This document shows positions 16,830 through 25,948 of a stretch of 64,000 bases of DNA, in pieces (position 1 is the first letter of the stretch; every line of letters begins with the position of its first letter). The notes beneath the pieces are model-generated. The model was not told the DNA's origin. It did no database searches and was given only the letters and a program-made list of their open reading frames with translations. Made by a program: the position numbers and the translations under genes. The DNA comes from Occultella glacieicola (GTDB taxonomy: Bacteria; Actinomycetota; Actinomycetes; Actinomycetales; Beutenbergiaceae): contig NZ_SMNA01000002.1 in the NCBI RefSeq assembly GCF_004353825.1, forward strand, positions 434,001 through 498,000, written 5' to 3'.

Positions 16830-18008
16830 TCAGCCGCCGGTCCGCTCCCGGTGGCTGGCGCGGGCGCGCTCGAGCAGTCCCATGAATTGCGCCTCATCGC
16901 GGATCCAGGCGCGCTGCTTCTCGGGCAGCGCCTTCAGCATCGCTTCCTCGGCGAGCAGCTGGTTGTAGACCTCCGCCTGCACCTGCGGGTCCTCGTCCTC
17001 GGCCTCCAGGTAGGTCGTCGCGTGCCGCTGCGCGCCCTTGATCGCGTTCATGGCCCGGCCCTTCGGGCTCAACAGCGACGCGAAGATCGTGACCACGAGC
17101 ACCCCGATGATCACGGTCAGGGACAGTGCGGTGGAGATCTCCACCACCGGGACCGGGTCGCCATCGTTGATGAACGGGACGTTGTTCTCATGCAGCGCGT
17201 GCAGGATCAGCTTCACCCCGATGAACCCGAGGATGGCGGCAAGCCCGTAGGAGAGGTAGATCAGCCGGTCGAGCAGCCCGTCGAGCAGGAAGTAGAGCTG
17301 GCGCAGCCCGAGCAGCGAGAACGTGGTGGCGGTGAACACGATGTACACGTTGGTGGTGAGGCCGAAGATGGCCGGGATCGAGTCCAGGGCGAACAGCACG
17401 TCGGTGCCGCCGATCGCCACCATCACGAGCAGCATCGGGGTGAGCGCCCGCTTGCCGTCCACGATCGTGAAGAGCTTGTCGCCGTCGTAGTGGTCGGAGG
17501 TGTGCAGGAACCGGCGGGCCAGCCGGACCATGATGTTCTCGCCGTCGTCGTCGTGCCCCGGCTTGAGCATGTTCCCCGCGGTGATCAGCAGGATCAGCCC
17601 GAAGAAGTAGAACACCCAGGCGAAGGTGTTGATCAGCGCGGCGCCGAGGAAGATGAACCCGGTGCGGGCGAACAGCGAGAACACGATGCCGAACAGCAGG
17701 ACCTTCTGCTGGTCCGCCCGGGGCACCTTGAAACTCGTCATGATGATCAGGAACACGAACAGGTTGTCCACCGAGAGAGCCTTCTCGGTGATGTACCCGG
17801 CGAAGTACTCGGCGCCCATGTCCGGGCCGCCGAGGACGAGCACGCCCACCCCGAACAGCAGCGCGATGCCGACGTAGAAGGCGGACCATCGGGCCGCTTC
17901 CCCGAGCGTGGGGATGTGCGCCTTGCGCACGTGGAACCAGAAGTCGAAGAACAGCAGCCCCACGATCCCTACGACCGTGACGGCCCAGATCCAGCCGGGC
18001 ACCTCCAT
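16830..18008 (-). CDS. TerC family integral membrane protein
   Basis: A 392-residue TerC/Alx family protein with about nine membrane helices. Both family hallmarks are present: EKALSVDNLFVFLIIM near residue 90 and GGTDVLFALDSIPAIFG near 205, whose Asp residues are thought to bind metal. Relatives export manganese or take part in metalation of secreted proteins and tellurite resistance. The C-terminal 80 residues are a hydrophilic, charged tail. The start ATG 18008 shares one base with the stop of the adenosine deaminase gene (TGATG), so the two are translated from one mRNA. I see no yybP-ykoY riboswitch upstream. Confidence 0.9.
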   Translation of the reverse strand: MEVPGWIWAVTVVGIVGLLFFDFWFHVRKAHIPTLGEAARWSAFYVGIALLFGVGVLVLGGPDMGAEYFAGYITEKALSVDNLFVFLIIMTSFKVPRADQQKVLLFGIVFSLFARTGFIFLGAALINTFAWVFYFFGLILLITAGNMLKPGHDDDGENIMVRLARRFLHTSDHYDGDKLFTIVDGKRALTPMLLVMVAIGGTDVLFALDSIPAIFGLTTNVYIVFTATTFSLLGLRQLYFLLDGLLDRLIYLSYGLAAILGFIGVKLILHALHENNVPFINDGDPVPVVEISTALSLTVIIGVLVVTIFASLLSPKGRAMNAIKGAQRHATTYLEAEDEDPQVQAEVYNQLLAEEAMLKALPEKQRAWIRDEAQFMGLLERARASHRERTGG

Positions 18009-19138
18009 CAGGCTTCCCCTGTCCTACTTCGGTCGTCGTTGTGGTCGCCGGACTGCGCCGCGGCGTATCCGGGTTCGATCTGGTCGGCGATGATGACGCG
18101 CATCTCCTGGTGCGGGGCGAACGCGTTCCAGGCGGCGGTCAGGGTGACCTGCTCGAAGTCCTCGAGGGTCCAGCCCGCCTCGGTCGCGAGCGCGAACATC
18201 TCCCGGCTCATCGAGGTGGCGGACATCAGCCGGTTGTCCGGGTTCAGGGTGACGGCGAAACCCATGTCCCGCAGGACCGTGATCGGGTGTTCGGCCACCG
18301 ACGCCGCGATCCCGGTCTGCAGGTTCGACTGCGGGCAGACCTCCAACGGGATCTGCCGGTCCAGCACCCACTGGGCGAGGTCGCCGAGCGCCGCGAACAA
18401 CTCACCGTCGGGATCGGTGCCCAACTCGATGTCGTCCATGATGCGCACGCCATGGCCGAGCCGCAGGGTGCCGCACAACTGGAGCGCTTCCCAGATGCTC
18501 TCCGTGCCGGCCGCCTCCCCCGCATGGATCGTGTACGGGAAGTTCGCCTCGCGCAGGCCCCGCAGCGCGGGCAGGTGTCGGGACGGCGGGAAGCCGTCCT
18601 CGGGCCCGGCGAGGTCGAACCCGACGGCGCCGCGATCGCGGTTCGCAAGGGTCATCTCGGCGATCTCGGCGCTCCGATCGAACTGCCGCATCGCGGACGG
18701 CAGGGTGCCGACCCGGATCCGGCGGCCGGCCTCCGTGGCCTCGGCGACGCCCTCGCCCAGGCCCGCGTGCACCGCGTCGAGCACCTCCTGCAGGCTCAGC
18801 CCACCGGCCAGGTGCTGCTCGGGGGCGTACCGAAGTTCGGCGTAGACGACGCCGTCTGCGGCGAGATCGACCACGGCCTCGCGGGCCACCCGACGCAGAC
18901 CCGCCTCGGTCTGGGTGACCGCCAGCGTGTGCACGAAGGTCTCGAGGTAGCGGTTCAGGTCACCGGCGGAGGCCGCCTGCACGAACCAGGCCGCGAGCCC
19001 GTCCGGGTCGGTGCTGGGCAGCTGGTGCCCCACCTCCGCGGCCAGGTCGATGATGGTCGCCGGGCGCAGACCACCGTCGAGGTGATCGTGGAGCACCACC
19101 TTCGGCAGCGCGACGATGTCCTCGTAGGTGAGCGTCAT
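18008..19138 (-). CDS. add: adenosine deaminase
   Basis: A 376-residue zinc enzyme converting (deoxy)adenosine to (deoxy)inosine, which the purine nucleoside phosphorylase of this window can then cleave. Zinc ligands are in HDHLDG (residues 17-22) and HAGEAAG near 212, the latter including the catalytic Glu. GHGVRI supplies the catalytic His, and [11 protein letters not shown] near 310 the last Asp ligand. I chose ATG 19138 rather than upstream in-frame codons because TACGCT lies exactly 6 nt before it, predicting a leaderless mRNA, and because family homology begins here. It is translationally coupled to terC downstream. Confidence 0.93.
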   Translation of the reverse strand: MTLTYEDIVALPKVVLHDHLDGGLRPATIIDLAAEVGHQLPSTDPDGLAAWFVQAASAGDLNRYLETFVHTLAVTQTEAGLRRVAREAVVDLAADGVVYAELRYAPEQHLAGGLSLQEVLDAVHAGLGEGVAEATEAGRRIRVGTLPSAMRQFDRSAEIAEMTLANRDRGAVGFDLAGPEDGFPPSRHLPALRGLREANFPYTIHAGEAAGTESIWEALQLCGTLRLGHGVRIMDDIELGTDPDGELFAALGDLAQWVLDRQIPLEVCPQSNLQTGIAASVAEHPITVLRDMGFAVTLNPDNRLMSATSMSREMFALATEAGWTLEDFEQVTLTAAWNAFAPHQEMRVIIADQIEPGYAAAQSGDHNDDRSRTGEA

Positions 19139-19144
19139 AGGCCG

Positions 19145-19150
19145 AGCGTA
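19145..19150 (-). promoter_or_regulatory. -10 box of a predicted leaderless add transcript
   Basis: On the minus strand TACGCT is followed by 6 nt and then ATG 19138. No ribosome binding site lies between. Confidence 0.5.
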
Positions 19151-19181
19151 ATGGCGCACCGGACCCCGCGCGCAACGCACT

Positions 19182-19499
19182 TCACGCGGCCAGACCCGCG
19201 ATCGCGAGGGTGGCACCGAGCCCAGCCAGCACCACGACCGACAGGCCGACGTGCAGCAGCGCGGTCCACGGCCCGTTCCCCTCGTGCCGCCAGCGCCGCA
19301 GATCACGCAGCACCAGCACCAGCAACGCCAGGGCGGCCAGCCCGGCGACGGCGGCGATCACCGGGCGCTGCTGCCGCTCGGCGGTCAGCGCGACCAGCAT
19401 CGCACCGAGGACCGCGGCGAGCATGGTCCGGTTCCACGCCAGCATCGTTCGCTGGGGCTGGGCCCCGGGGTCGCCCGCGAGCCCGTGGACGGCCCTCAC
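19182..19499 (-). CDS. DUF202 family small membrane protein (second copy)
   Basis: About 105 residues. [20 protein letters not shown] is the DUF202 signature (RT-LAW-RT), followed by two further hydrophobic helices ([18 protein letters not shown] and the C-terminal [20 protein letters not shown]). Function of the family is unknown. GTG 19499 is the first start that leaves a normal-length protein; the open frame extends to 19700 but the extra part is a shadow of the neighbouring DUF202 gene. The ribosome binding site is weak. It follows the first DUF202 gene by 28 bp and is probably co-transcribed. Confidence 0.75.
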   Translation of the reverse strand: MRAVHGLAGDPGAQPQRTMLAWNRTMLAAVLGAMLVALTAERQQRPVIAAVAGLAALALLVLVLRDLRRWRHEGNGPWTALLHVGLSVVVLAGLGATLAIAGLAA

Positions 19500-19527
19500 G
19501 GCCGGCCCGCCACGCGCGTCGGGATCC

Positions 19528-19911
19528 TCATCCGAGGGCCTGGACCACGGCGTACCCGGCGAGCACCACGGCGATCGCGGCCACTCCGACGACCAGGATC
19601 GGCAGCGCGCTCGGCGCGGGCAGGGGCTCGCCCAGCCGTAGGGCCCGCTCGGTGCGTCGCCAGCCCACCAGGGCACCGACCGCGAGGGCGCCGCCGGCAA
19701 GGCAGGCCAGGGCGGCGACCACGTCCAGCAGCGGGCCGCCGACGGCGAACGTCGCCAGGGTGGTCAGGGCGACGCCCCCGGCCACGAGGGCCAGACCGGT
19801 GCGCAACCACGCGAGCGCGGTGCGCTCGTTCGCGAGGGAGAACCGCGCGTCCGGCTCGGTCCCCACCCCGTACACGGACCCGGGCCGGCGCTCCGGGGCC
19901 GGTCCACTCAT
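19528..19911 (-). CDS. DUF202 family (YidH-like) small membrane protein
   Basis: A 127-residue inner-membrane protein. FSLANERTALAWLRTGLAL (about residues 24-42) is the YidH/DUF202 hallmark, followed by three hydrophobic helices. No function is established. Its ATG overlaps the thymidine phosphorylase stop by 4 bp (ATGA 19908-19911), so it is read in the nucleoside operon. Paired DUF202 genes are common in actinobacteria and suggest a two-subunit membrane complex. Confidence 0.85.
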   Translation of the reverse strand: MSGPAPERRPGSVYGVGTEPDARFSLANERTALAWLRTGLALVAGGVALTTLATFAVGGPLLDVVAALACLAGGALAVGALVGWRRTERALRLGEPLPAPSALPILVVGVAAIAVVLAGYAVVQALG

Positions 19912-21203
19912 GAGGCGGCGACCCGTTCCAGGACCACGGCGCCGTCCGGTGGCCGGGACCCGGCGGGCGCGATGGTCACCGCGTCGGCGAGCACCTCCGC
20001 CGCCCGCGCGAAGCGGTCCGGGGTGTCCGTGTGGAGCGTCATGAGCCGCTGGCCGGCGCGCACCGCCGCGCCGGGCTTGGCGTGCAGTTCGATACCGGCA
20101 CCGGCCTGGACGGTGTCCTCCCGACGGGCCCTCCCCGCGCCCAGACGCCAGGACGCGACGCCAACGGCGAGGGCGTCGAGGCCCACCAGCACCCCGTCGG
20201 CGGGTGCGAGGACCTGCTCGGTGTGCTGCGCCGTCGGCAGCGGTGCGTCGGGGTCGCCGCCCTGGGCGGCGATCATGCCCCGCCAGGCGTCCATGGCCCG
20301 ACCGTCGGCGAGCGCGGCGGACGGGTCCGCGTCCGGGCGGCCGGCGGCGTCGAGCATCTCCCGGGCCAGGGCGAGGGTGAGCTCGATGACGTCGGCCGGG
20401 CCCCCGCCGGCGAGTACCTCGACGGACTCACGGACCTCGAGGGCGTTGCCCACGGTGAGCCCGAGCGGCGTGGACATGTCGGTCAGCAGCGCACTCGTGC
20501 GCACCCCGGCGTCGGTGCCGAGGTCGACCATGGTGCGGGCCAGCTCACGGGCCTCGTCCAGGTTCTTCATGAACGCCCCGGACCCGACCTTGACGTCGAG
20601 CACGAGCGCGCCGGTGCCCTCGGCGATCTTCTTGCTCATGATCGAGGACGCGATCAGCGGGATGGACTCGACCGTGCCGGTCACGTCACGCAGGGCGTAC
20701 AGCTTGCGGTCGGCGGGCGCCAGACCGGACCCGGCCTGGCAGATCACGGCGCCGACGCCGTCGAGCTGGGCGAGCATCTCGGCGTTCGTGAGGGCGGCAC
20801 GCCAGCCCGGAATCGCCTCGAGCTTGTCCAGGGTGCCGCCGGTGTGCCCGAGTCCGCGCCCCGACAGTTGCGGCACGGCCACGTCGAACACGGCGACCAG
20901 CGGTGCCAACGGGAGGGTGATCTTGTCGCCGACACCCCCGGTGGAGTGCTTGTCCGCGGTGGGGCGGGACAGCCCCGAGAAGTCCATGCGTTCGCCGGAG
21001 GCGATCATCGCGGACGTCCAGCGGGCGATCTCGGCCCGGGTCATGCCGTTGAGCAGGATCGCCATGTTGAGGGCGGCCATCTGCTCCTCGGCGACCACGC
21101 CCCGCGTGTAGGCGTCGATGACCCAGTCGATCTGGGCATCGGTGAGAACCTGCTGGTCCCGCTTGGTGCGGATGACGTCGACGGCGTCGAAGGCTTCGCT
21201 CAT
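19908..21203 (-). CDS. deoA: thymidine phosphorylase
   Basis: A 431-residue pyrimidine nucleoside phosphorylase, releasing thymine or uracil and (deoxy)ribose-1-phosphate. The family signature SGRGLGHTGGTLDKLE is near residue 105, preceded by DKHSTGGVGDKITLPLAP (phosphate binding, near 85). MSKKIAEGTGALVLDVKVG near 185 completes the active site. A C-terminal alpha/beta domain (EQVLAPADGVLVG onward) is present, giving full length. TAGGCT with 6 nt before ATG 21203 suggests an independent leaderless promoter even though cytidine deaminase lies only 67 bp upstream. Its sugar-1-phosphate can pass to the mutase and DeoC encoded at 5616-10736. Confidence 0.93.
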   Translation of the reverse strand: MSEAFDAVDVIRTKRDQQVLTDAQIDWVIDAYTRGVVAEEQMAALNMAILLNGMTRAEIARWTSAMIASGERMDFSGLSRPTADKHSTGGVGDKITLPLAPLVAVFDVAVPQLSGRGLGHTGGTLDKLEAIPGWRAALTNAEMLAQLDGVGAVICQAGSGLAPADRKLYALRDVTGTVESIPLIASSIMSKKIAEGTGALVLDVKVGSGAFMKNLDEARELARTMVDLGTDAGVRTSALLTDMSTPLGLTVGNALEVRESVEVLAGGGPADVIELTLALAREMLDAAGRPDADPSAALADGRAMDAWRGMIAAQGGDPDAPLPTAQHTEQVLAPADGVLVGLDALAVGVASWRLGAGRARREDTVQAGAGIELHAKPGAAVRAGQRLMTLHTDTPDRFARAAEVLADAVTIAPAGSRPPDGAVVLERVAAS

Positions 21204-21209
21204 GGCCTC

Positions 21210-21215
21210 AGCCTA
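21210..21215 (-). promoter_or_regulatory. -10 box of a predicted leaderless deoA transcript
   Basis: Minus-strand TAGGCT, 6 nt (GAGGCC), then ATG 21203. Confidence 0.5.
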
Positions 21216-21270
21216 GTGAGCCGGTTCCGCCGGGGCCCGGAGGTTCGCTCCAACCGCCGCCCCACAGGGT

Positions 21271-21663
21271 TCAGGCCTCCAGGGCGTCCGGTCCGAAGGC
21301 GTCCGGGAGCACCTCGGTCATCGGTCGGATGCCGGAGACGGTCTCCACGAGCAGGTCCGGCCCACCGTGCTCCCAGAGCAGTTGCCGGCACCGGCCGCAG
21401 GGCATGATCGTGTCCCCGTTGCGGTTCACGCAGGTGAAGGCGGCCAGCCGGCCCCCGCCCCCGGTGATCAGCGCGGACACCAGGGAGCACTCCGCGCACA
21501 GGGTCACGCCGTAGGCGGCGTTCTCCACGTTCGCGCCCACCACCAGGTCGCCCGTGGTGGTGAACGCCGCCGCGCCGACGGGGTAGCCCGAGTACGGGGC
21601 GTACGCGCGGGTCATCACCGCACGTGCGGCGGTGCGCAGGGCGTCCCAGTCGATGTCGGTCAC
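21271..21663 (-). CDS. cdd: cytidine deaminase
   Basis: A 130-residue homotetrameric-type cytidine deaminase, converting cytidine and deoxycytidine to uridine and deoxyuridine. The zinc site is CAEC near residue 55 (Cys ligand followed by the catalytic Glu) and PCGRC near 90 (two Cys ligands). NVENAAYG binds the ribose. The GTG start at 21663 has GAGGAGG 5 nt upstream and lies 16 bp after the permease stop, so it is part of the importer operon. It supplies deoA downstream with substrate. Confidence 0.94.
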   Translation of the reverse strand: MTDIDWDALRTAARAVMTRAYAPYSGYPVGAAAFTTTGDLVVGANVENAAYGVTLCAECSLVSALITGGGGRLAAFTCVNRNGDTIMPCGRCRQLLWEHGGPDLLVETVSGIRPMTEVLPDAFGPDALEA

Positions 21664-21679
21664 GGCGACCTCCTCGCGC

Positions 21680-22966
21680 TCACGGGTACGGCTTGCCCTC
21701 GGCGGCAGGCGGACGGATGCGCCCGACCAGGCCGGCCACGGCGAAGATCGTCGCGAGATACGGAAGCATCGCGAGCAGTTCGTACGGAACCGGGGAGCCG
21801 ATGTTGCCGAGCACCCGGTTCAGCGAGTCCGCGAACCCGAACAGCAGGGCCGCCGCGAGGGCGCCCGTGGGACTCCACCGGCCCAGGATCATCGCCGCGA
21901 GCGCGATGTAGCCACGGCCCGCGGAGACCTCCTTGGTGAACGGCAGCGCGGCCGCCACGAACGCCGAGCCACCGAAGCCGGCGATAGCCGAGCCGAGCAC
22001 CACGTTCCGGTACCGGGTCCGGTTGACCTTGATCCCGACCGTGTCCGCGGCCTTGGGGTGTTCGCCCACGGCCCGCACCCGAAGTCCCCACCGGCTGCGG
22101 AACAGCATCACCTGCAGCACCGCGACCACCACGTACATGACGTAGACGATCACGGTCTGGTTGAACAACGCCGGGCCGATGACGGGGATCTCGGACAGAC
22201 CCGGGATCGCGAAGGACGGCATCCGCGGCGGGTTGTTCAGACCCTGCGGGTTCTGCGTCAGCACGGTCGAGAACAGGTAGTTCGTCAGGCCGAGGACCAG
22301 CACGTTCAGCACCACGCCGACGATGATCTGGTCCACCCGGTACTTGATCGAGAACACCGCGAGCAGCAGGCCGACCAGGGCCCCGGCGATCGGCGCCGCT
22401 ATCAGGCCGATGTAGGGGTTCCCGGTGGCAGAGGAGACCACCACGCACAGGAACGCGCCCGCCAGCAGTTGTCCCTCGATCGCGATGTTGATGATGCCCG
22501 AGCGCTCGCACAGCACACCGGCCAGTGCCCCGAACACGAGAGGCACAGCGGCCGTGATCGTGGTCGAGAGCAGGAGCGGCAGGGGCAGCCCGCCGGTGTT
22601 GCCGGCGACCGCCCAGATCAGGAACGCGAAGAGCATCACGATCCCGAACGCGATCGGGATCACGCCGAGCCGGCGCCGGTTCAGCGTGGCCCAGAAGGAC
22701 AGCCCGGTGAGACCGAACGCCACGACCAGGAGGACCAGCGCAGACCCCTGGGACGGTAGGTGCAGGGTGCCGATCTGGATCGCGTCCGCCGACCGGGACA
22801 CGACGATCCTGGAGATCCTGCCCGGGTGGGTGAAGATGACGAAGGCGAGGAGCCCGACGATGCTGATGACGCCGAGGATGATCGGCGTGCGCCAGGAGAC
22901 GGGGGCCATCGCCTTCTCGTCGAGCAGGCCGTCGGGTGTCAGGCGGGGGTTGGCCAACTGACTCAT
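21680..22966 (-). CDS. nucleoside ABC transporter, permease 2
   Basis: A 428-residue permease of the BPD_transp_2 (RbsC/NupC-like) class, with about ten hydrophobic helices after an N-terminal helix. ERSGIINIAIEGQLLAGAF near residue 185 is the conserved motif facing the ATPase. VGEHPKAADTVGIKVNRTR (near 320) is the cytoplasmic coupling loop. ATG 22966 overlaps the preceding permease stop (ATGA) and has a perfect AAGGAGG 7 nt upstream. The remaining upstream frame is a shadow of permease 1. It pairs with permease 1, the double ATPase and the BMP lipoprotein. Confidence 0.92.
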   Translation of the reverse strand: MSQLANPRLTPDGLLDEKAMAPVSWRTPIILGVISIVGLLAFVIFTHPGRISRIVVSRSADAIQIGTLHLPSQGSALVLLVVAFGLTGLSFWATLNRRRLGVIPIAFGIVMLFAFLIWAVAGNTGGLPLPLLLSTTITAAVPLVFGALAGVLCERSGIINIAIEGQLLAGAFLCVVVSSATGNPYIGLIAAPIAGALVGLLLAVFSIKYRVDQIIVGVVLNVLVLGLTNYLFSTVLTQNPQGLNNPPRMPSFAIPGLSEIPVIGPALFNQTVIVYVMYVVVAVLQVMLFRSRWGLRVRAVGEHPKAADTVGIKVNRTRYRNVVLGSAIAGFGGSAFVAAALPFTKEVSAGRGYIALAAMILGRWSPTGALAAALLFGFADSLNRVLGNIGSPVPYELLAMLPYLATIFAVAGLVGRIRPPAAEGKPYP

Positions 22967-24237
22967 GCCGCCACCTCCTTGACTCGGCGGGGCCGGTCGG
23001 GCGAGGGCAGGAAGAAGATCGATCGGACCAACGGCGGGGCGGCGATGAACAGCACGATCACGGCCTGGATCACCAGGACGATGTCGATCGGGGTGTTCGA
23101 GACGGTCTGCATCAGCGGCGACCCGGCCCGGAGGGCCCCGAACAGGAGGGCGGCGAGCACCGTGCCCAGTGGTCTGGACCTGCCGAGCAGGGCCACCGTG
23201 ATCGCGTCGAACCCGATCGATCCGGCGCTGCCGGCCTGCAGGGTCTTGTCGGTACCGAGGATCTGGGCGGCGCCGCCGAGTCCGGCGAGGATGCCGGCGG
23301 TGACCATCACGAACACGAAGATCATGTTCACGTTGATGCCGGCCGTGCGGGCGGCATCCATGTTCGCGCCGACGGCCCGGAACTTGAAGCCGATCGTGGA
23401 CCGCTCCATCAGCCACCAGACCAGCGCCGCGGCGCCGAGGGCGAGGAGGAAGCCCCAGTGCAGCCGGAACCCCTCCCCGAACAGCAGGGGGAGCCTCGCG
23501 TTCTCGCCGACCGCGGGCGAGATGGGCCGCGACCCACCTTGCCGCAGCACCGTTGTCGTGAGCAGGTAGGTGACCAGCCAGATCGCGATCCAGTTCAACA
23601 TGATCGTCACGATCACCTCGCTGGCCCCGGTGCGTGCCTTGAGGAAGCCGGCGATCCCGGCCCAGAGCCCGCCGACCACCATCGCGGCGATCACGGCCAT
23701 CACCACGTGCACGACCACCGGCAGGGACCAGGTGATCCCGACGTAGGTGGCGGCGGCGGCGCCCATCAGCACCTGGCCCTGGGCCCCGATGTTGAACAGG
23801 CCCGAGCGGAACCCCATCCCGAGGCCGAGCGCGGCGAAGATCAGCGGCGTGGCCGCGACCATCGTCTCGGTGATCGGGCGGATGGCCCGGGCCAGGGTGG
23901 GTGCCTGGAAGTCGAACACCGCGCCACGGAACAGCGACGCGTACGCCCCGGCCACGCTGTTCCAGGCTGCCGAGACCGTGTCGAGCGGGCGGGCGAAGAA
24001 GTAGGTCGAGGCCTCGCGGACGTCCTCGTCCGCGATGGCGATCAGGACGCCACTGATCACGAGCGCGGCGACGATGGCCAGCAGGGTGACCAGCCAGTTC
24101 GAGGTGAGCATCCGGTGCATCGCGTCCCGGAGCCATTGGTCGTCGGGCCGGGTCGCGTCGCGGTTGCCGCGGGCGCCGGTGCCGGGGTCCTGCTCCGGGA
24201 CCACTGGGCTCTCCGGGTTCTCCGGTTCCTGGGTCAC
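22963..24237 (-). CDS. nucleoside ABC transporter, permease 1
   Basis: A 424-residue permease of the same class. A hydrophilic N-terminal tail of about 45 residues precedes the first helix (WLVTLLAIVAALVISGVLI). GFRSGLFNIGAQGQVLMGA near residue 150 is the conserved permease motif and FRAVGANMDAARTAGIN near 290 the coupling loop. The GTG start at 24237 overlaps the ATPase stop by 4 bp (GTGA). The four-gene arrangement with a BMP lipoprotein matches characterised nucleoside importers (BmpA-NupABC, RnsBACD). Confidence 0.92.
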   Translation of the reverse strand: MTQEPENPESPVVPEQDPGTGARGNRDATRPDDQWLRDAMHRMLTSNWLVTLLAIVAALVISGVLIAIADEDVREASTYFFARPLDTVSAAWNSVAGAYASLFRGAVFDFQAPTLARAIRPITETMVAATPLIFAALGLGMGFRSGLFNIGAQGQVLMGAAAATYVGITWSLPVVVHVVMAVIAAMVVGGLWAGIAGFLKARTGASEVIVTIMLNWIAIWLVTYLLTTTVLRQGGSRPISPAVGENARLPLLFGEGFRLHWGFLLALGAAALVWWLMERSTIGFKFRAVGANMDAARTAGINVNMIFVFVMVTAGILAGLGGAAQILGTDKTLQAGSAGSIGFDAITVALLGRSRPLGTVLAALLFGALRAGSPLMQTVSNTPIDIVLVIQAVIVLFIAAPPLVRSIFFLPSPDRPRRVKEVAA

Positions 24238-25823
24238 GAGGGCTCCTCACTCTGCTGGTCGTCCGCGATGACGTCGGCCTCGTGCAGGAGCGTCGGGTGC
24301 TCGGCCGCCTCCTGTTCCGCGGACTCCGGTGCCACGCCCGCCATCATCAGGCCGAGCACGTCGCGGTCGACGTCGCCGCCCACGATCCCGATGATCTTCC
24401 CGCGGTACATCACGGCGATCCGGTCCGCGAGGGCCATCACCTCGTCGAGTTCGGTGGAGACGATGATCACTGGGGTGCCGTGGTCGCGCTCGGCGACGAT
24501 CCGCTTGTGGACGAACTCGATCGAGCCGACGTCCAGGCCACGGGTGGGCTGGGAGGCGATGAACAGCTTCAGCGGGCGCGACATCTCCCGCGCGAGCACG
24601 ACCTTCTGCTGGTTCCCGCCGGAGAGGGTGGAGATCGGCGCCTCGACCGAGGGGGTGCGCACGTCGAACTCCTCGACGAACGCCTCCGAGCGCTCCCGCA
24701 CCACCCGCAGGTCCATCGCGATGCCCCGGGCGTACGGCGGGCGGTCGTGCTGGTCGAGGATGATGTTCTCGGCCACGCTGAACGAACCGATCAGCCCGTC
24801 CGTGCTGCGGTCCTCCGGCACGAACCCGACGCCCGAGTCGAGCACGTCGTTGACCGAGAGCCCGGTCAGTTCCGTGCCGTCGAGCACGATCGACCCGGCG
24901 ATCGGGGTGCGCAGGCCGAGGATCGCTTCGGTGAGCTCGGTCTGCCCGTTGCCCTGCACCCCGGCGATGGCGAGCACCTCGCCGCCGCGGACGGTGAAGC
25001 CGACGTCGTCGACGACCCGGCGCCCGACGGCGTCGGTGACCACCAGGCCGGAGACCGTGAACTCGCCGTCCGCCAGCTGGGCCGGCGCCTTCTCGACCCC
25101 GAGACTGACCGCGCGTCCCACCATCAGGGAGGCAAGCTCGGCCTCGGTGTCCTGCGCGGTGGCGGTGCCGACCACCTTGCCGCGCCGGATGACGGTGATC
25201 TCGTCGGCGATGGCGCGGACCTCGCGCAGCTTGTGGGTGATGAACACGATCGAGGTCCCGGCGTCCCGCAGCTGGCGCATGATCTCGATGAGCTCATCGG
25301 TCTCCTGCGGGGTGAGCACCGCCGTCGGCTCGTCGAGGATGAGCACCTCGGCGTCCCGGGACAGGGCCTTGATGATCTCGACCCGCTGCTGCACGCCGAC
25401 GGGCAGATCCTCGATGAGGGCGTCGGGATCGACGTCGAACCCGAACCGCGCCGAGATGTCGCGGACCAGCGCGCGGGCCCGGTCCAGCCCGATGAGGCCG
25501 AGCGGTCCGGTGGGCTCGTGGCCGAGCACCACGTTCTCCGCGACCGTGAACACGGGCACGAGCATGAAGTGCTGGTGGACCATGCCGATGCCGGCCGCCA
25601 TGGCCTGGCCGGGTCCGGCGAACTCCACCGGTTCGGAGTTGACGAGGATCTGTCCCTCGTCGGGCGTGTAGAGCCCGTAGAGGACGTTCATCAGCGTTGA
25701 CTTCCCGGCGCCGTTCTCACCCAGGAGCGCGTGGATCCGCCCCGGCTCGAACGTCAGGTCGATCCGGTCGTTGGCGACCAGGTCCCCGAATCGCTTCGTG
25801 ATGCCACGGAGCTCGAGCTTCAC
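24234..25823 (-). CDS. nucleoside ABC transporter, double ATP-binding protein
   Basis: A 529-residue protein with two ABC domains. Domain 1 has Walker A GENGAGKST near residue 36, an altered signature LPVGVQQRVEI near 140 and Walker B LILDEPTAVL. Domain 2 has a degenerate Walker A (GVQGNGQTE near 290) but a good signature LSGGNQQKVVLARE near 405, followed by IASQPTRGLD in place of a normal Walker B. This asymmetry is typical of the RbsA/NupA class. The GTG start has AAGGAGG about 8 nt upstream. A hairpin separates it from the lipoprotein gene. Confidence 0.94.
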   Translation of the reverse strand: MKLELRGITKRFGDLVANDRIDLTFEPGRIHALLGENGAGKSTLMNVLYGLYTPDEGQILVNSEPVEFAGPGQAMAAGIGMVHQHFMLVPVFTVAENVVLGHEPTGPLGLIGLDRARALVRDISARFGFDVDPDALIEDLPVGVQQRVEIIKALSRDAEVLILDEPTAVLTPQETDELIEIMRQLRDAGTSIVFITHKLREVRAIADEITVIRRGKVVGTATAQDTEAELASLMVGRAVSLGVEKAPAQLADGEFTVSGLVVTDAVGRRVVDDVGFTVRGGEVLAIAGVQGNGQTELTEAILGLRTPIAGSIVLDGTELTGLSVNDVLDSGVGFVPEDRSTDGLIGSFSVAENIILDQHDRPPYARGIAMDLRVVRERSEAFVEEFDVRTPSVEAPISTLSGGNQQKVVLAREMSRPLKLFIASQPTRGLDVGSIEFVHKRIVAERDHGTPVIIVSTELDEVMALADRIAVMYRGKIIGIVGGDVDRDVLGLMMAGVAPESAEQEAAEHPTLLHEADVIADDQQSEEPS

Positions 25824-25895
25824 CGCCTGCCTCCTTCACGTCGTGGCACGAACTGTATCGCCGTGCCGGCACGGCGAACGGCGGACGCAGCCGAC

Positions 25896-25925
25896 GGCCC
25901 GGGCGACCGTGAGGTTGCCCGGGCC
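25896..25925 (-). terminator. intra-operon hairpin between the binding protein and ABC genes
   Basis: Arms 25896-25908 and 25913-25925 pair over 13 bp with one non-Watson-Crick position around a 4-nt loop. It lies 24 nt after the lipoprotein stop and before the ATPase start. A partial terminator or mRNA-stabilising hairpin here would raise the ratio of binding protein to transporter. Confidence 0.7.
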
Positions 25926-25948
25926 ATCGACAGGCGTCTACGCGGGGA

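Noticed and set aside
16851-18845. A 664-codon plus-strand open frame opposite terC and add
   Set aside because: It covers two well-supported minus-strand genes and has shadow composition.
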